Shown in pieces: positions 39,280-64,000 of a stretch of 64,000 nt of DNA (its first letter is position 1; the number at the start of each line of letters is the position of its first letter). The stretch lies in NCBI GenBank assembly GCA_964247055.1, contig OZ176050.1, forward strand, positions 11,594,001 through 11,658,000. Direction: 5' to 3'. The stretch is from Paragordius varius. Taxonomy: Eukaryota; Nematomorpha. A program made the translations under genes and the position numbers. The notes under the pieces were generated by a model that did not search any database, was not told where the DNA came from, and saw only the letters and a program-made list of their open reading frames with translations.

Positions 39280-62260
<22,981 letters not shown>

Positions 62261-63483
62261 ATTTTAATGGTTAATGCTGGATAATTATTAATGATACAAT
62301 GTTGAAAATGAAAATATCAAGAATTTTTATTGGCAGATTAGGTATAATAATTGGAGGTGATATAATAATATTAAGGAATGATTTCAAAGCCACATTTCTT
62401 TTCTCGTTTGAAGTAGATTAATATTTAATGCAAAAATAATCCCTAAATGATAACCTGGATTATGTGTTTTCCAAATATAAGTTATCATTTTATGCGGCAT
62501 AATCTAGTTAAAAAAACATAAAATTTGTCCATATCACAGATTGATTTTTAAAATAAATATCTTTTTGCTTTCTAAAAGTTTCAGGTATTCGCTTAATTAA
62601 AGTTTATAGTAAAAATATATGGACCAAAAGTATCACTGGCGAAGGTTAAAATATCACAAAACAGTTTTTTTGAATCGACGTATGATTCGAAGAGATGTCA
62701 AATATAAAAAAATTAATTCAATTCGGAATACCTCAGCAAATGATTTTAGATAATTTTTCATTACTAGCACATATACATAGTTATTATGGCAATTAAGCAA
62801 GAGTGTGAAAAAAACCAAAAATATATAAATATAAATAGAAAGATAGATAAAAAACGAATGACAATTTATCAAATTAATATAATTTTTGGTTGCAGCATTT
62901 TGAAAAAAAAATAGACAGAAAAAAAAGACAAAAAAATTCCACAAGAGAAGACGTGTGAGCATGCCATTGAATATTAAAGAAATTTAACAATTAGAATATA
63001 AATAATGCTTAATAATTCATCCCCCACCCCTCTGCGCATAGGGTATATATGTGGTGTGAAAAAAACAACTTGTAACTAGTATTTTTGTGTATTGACACAC
63101 ATATTATCCAATATGTCATTAAAAATTAATGACTCTAGAAAAACATAAGTAGTAAGTATATGGTTAATTTGTCTATTCAAAAATTAAGCCTTATATACCA
63201 AAATTGTGCGATTAATATAAAAGATAACGTTCAAAATTATAAAAGGGAAAAAAATGTTGACGAATAATCAAAATTTTTACTCTATTATATACAAGTAAAG
63301 TAGGTACTTTGTGTTATATTTAATATATATATGTGTGTTTAATTTTAAATCCGTGTCTCATTATTATCGATAAAAACCAAAATTGCCATTTCTATCAAGA
63401 ACCAACCAACCACCAACAGAAAAAAAAGATAAAAATATAATTAAATCAATAAAATTATGTTGAATTGTCATATATTTATATAT

Positions 63484-63515
<32 letters not shown>

Positions 63516-64000
63516 GCTAGCTTTGCAAGAGAAATAAAGAAAATACTAAAACTTATAACTTAATACGGATATATGTGATCATAATAATTTTCCAACTTTA
63601 TAATTAATTAATTATTATGCGATTCCCATTGGCTCACTCAATTCACTCATTTTTCAAAACGCTCTTTTTTTGTTAAAATATTCTTTTGTGATTAAAGCTA
63701 AAAAACATAAATGATATACATATATATTTAGTATGTGACAATTACAAAAACCAACCATTTCTATATGTCCAACAAAAACCTGAAAAGATAGATATATAGA
63801 TTGTTCAGTATTATATCCATAAATATAATAATTTTTATTTATGGATATAAGAGGTGTGAGTGTGTGTGTTTTGATAATTATATATTGGAAATTTATGCAT
63901 GGAAGCAAGCAGGCAGGCACAACTTTATACATATACTTTGTTAATTAATTATTATTTTACTGTAAATGTCAATATGAGAGATGGCCTTTGTCGACAACAT
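62261..64000. other. 5' flank of the UNC-13 gene
   Basis: 1.7 kb of AT-rich DNA with a (TA)n run at 63478-63513. It presumably includes the 5' UTR and promoter of the short UNC-13 form. No other gene is supported. Confidence 0.45.

Overview
This is a very AT-rich, gene-sparse piece of an animal nuclear genome. A K50 homeobox gene and a Munc13/UNC-13 gene with C1, C2 and MUN domains make it metazoan. The most telling feature is intron size. Six spliceosomal introns in three housekeeping genes are only 22-25 nt long (GT...AG), and every join restores a conserved reading frame. Introns this short in an animal are known chiefly from dicyemid mesozoans, the kidney parasites of cephalopods, so a dicyemid is my best guess. 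That placement is an inference; the short introns themselves are read directly.

Layout. 1-1.5 kb and 12.75-15.2 kb hold two copies of one repeat block built around a satellite of ~160-bp monomers. 4.3-4.8 kb is a decayed LINE. 5.9-6.5 kb is a single-exon gene for an unknown two-membrane-segment protein. 8.5-9.8 kb holds a divergent pair, UTP23 (-) and REEP5/DP1 (+), with start codons 73 bp apart. 10.6-12.3 kb and 22.1-24.1 kb are two hAT transposons in opposite orientation, each with an 8-bp target duplication. 16.7-17.8 kb is a goosecoid-like homeobox gene. 26.1-27.2 kb is a large inverted repeat that ends at the start of a SECp43/TRNAU1AP gene (27.2-30.3 kb). 31.0-31.3 kb is a small unknown ORF. 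32.0-37.2 kb is an intron-rich gene for a tryptophanase-type PLP lyase. 39.3-62.3 kb is one UNC-13 gene on the minus strand, with 30 recognised exons and introns full of MITEs and TA microsatellites. 62.3-64 kb is AT-rich flank.

The genes form no operon. REEP5 shapes tubular ER and UTP23 works in small-subunit rRNA processing. SECp43 supports selenocysteine tRNA function. UNC-13 primes vesicles for exocytosis, and the homeobox gene is a developmental regulator. The surprise is the tryptophanase-like gene. It is a bacterial-type enzyme carrying eukaryotic introns, and it has isoleucine and histidine at the two positions that separate tryptophanase from tyrosine phenol-lyase. It is therefore a candidate ancient lateral acquisition that would make indole, pyruvate and ammonia from tryptophan. 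I found no CRISPR array, rRNA gene or convincing tRNA gene.
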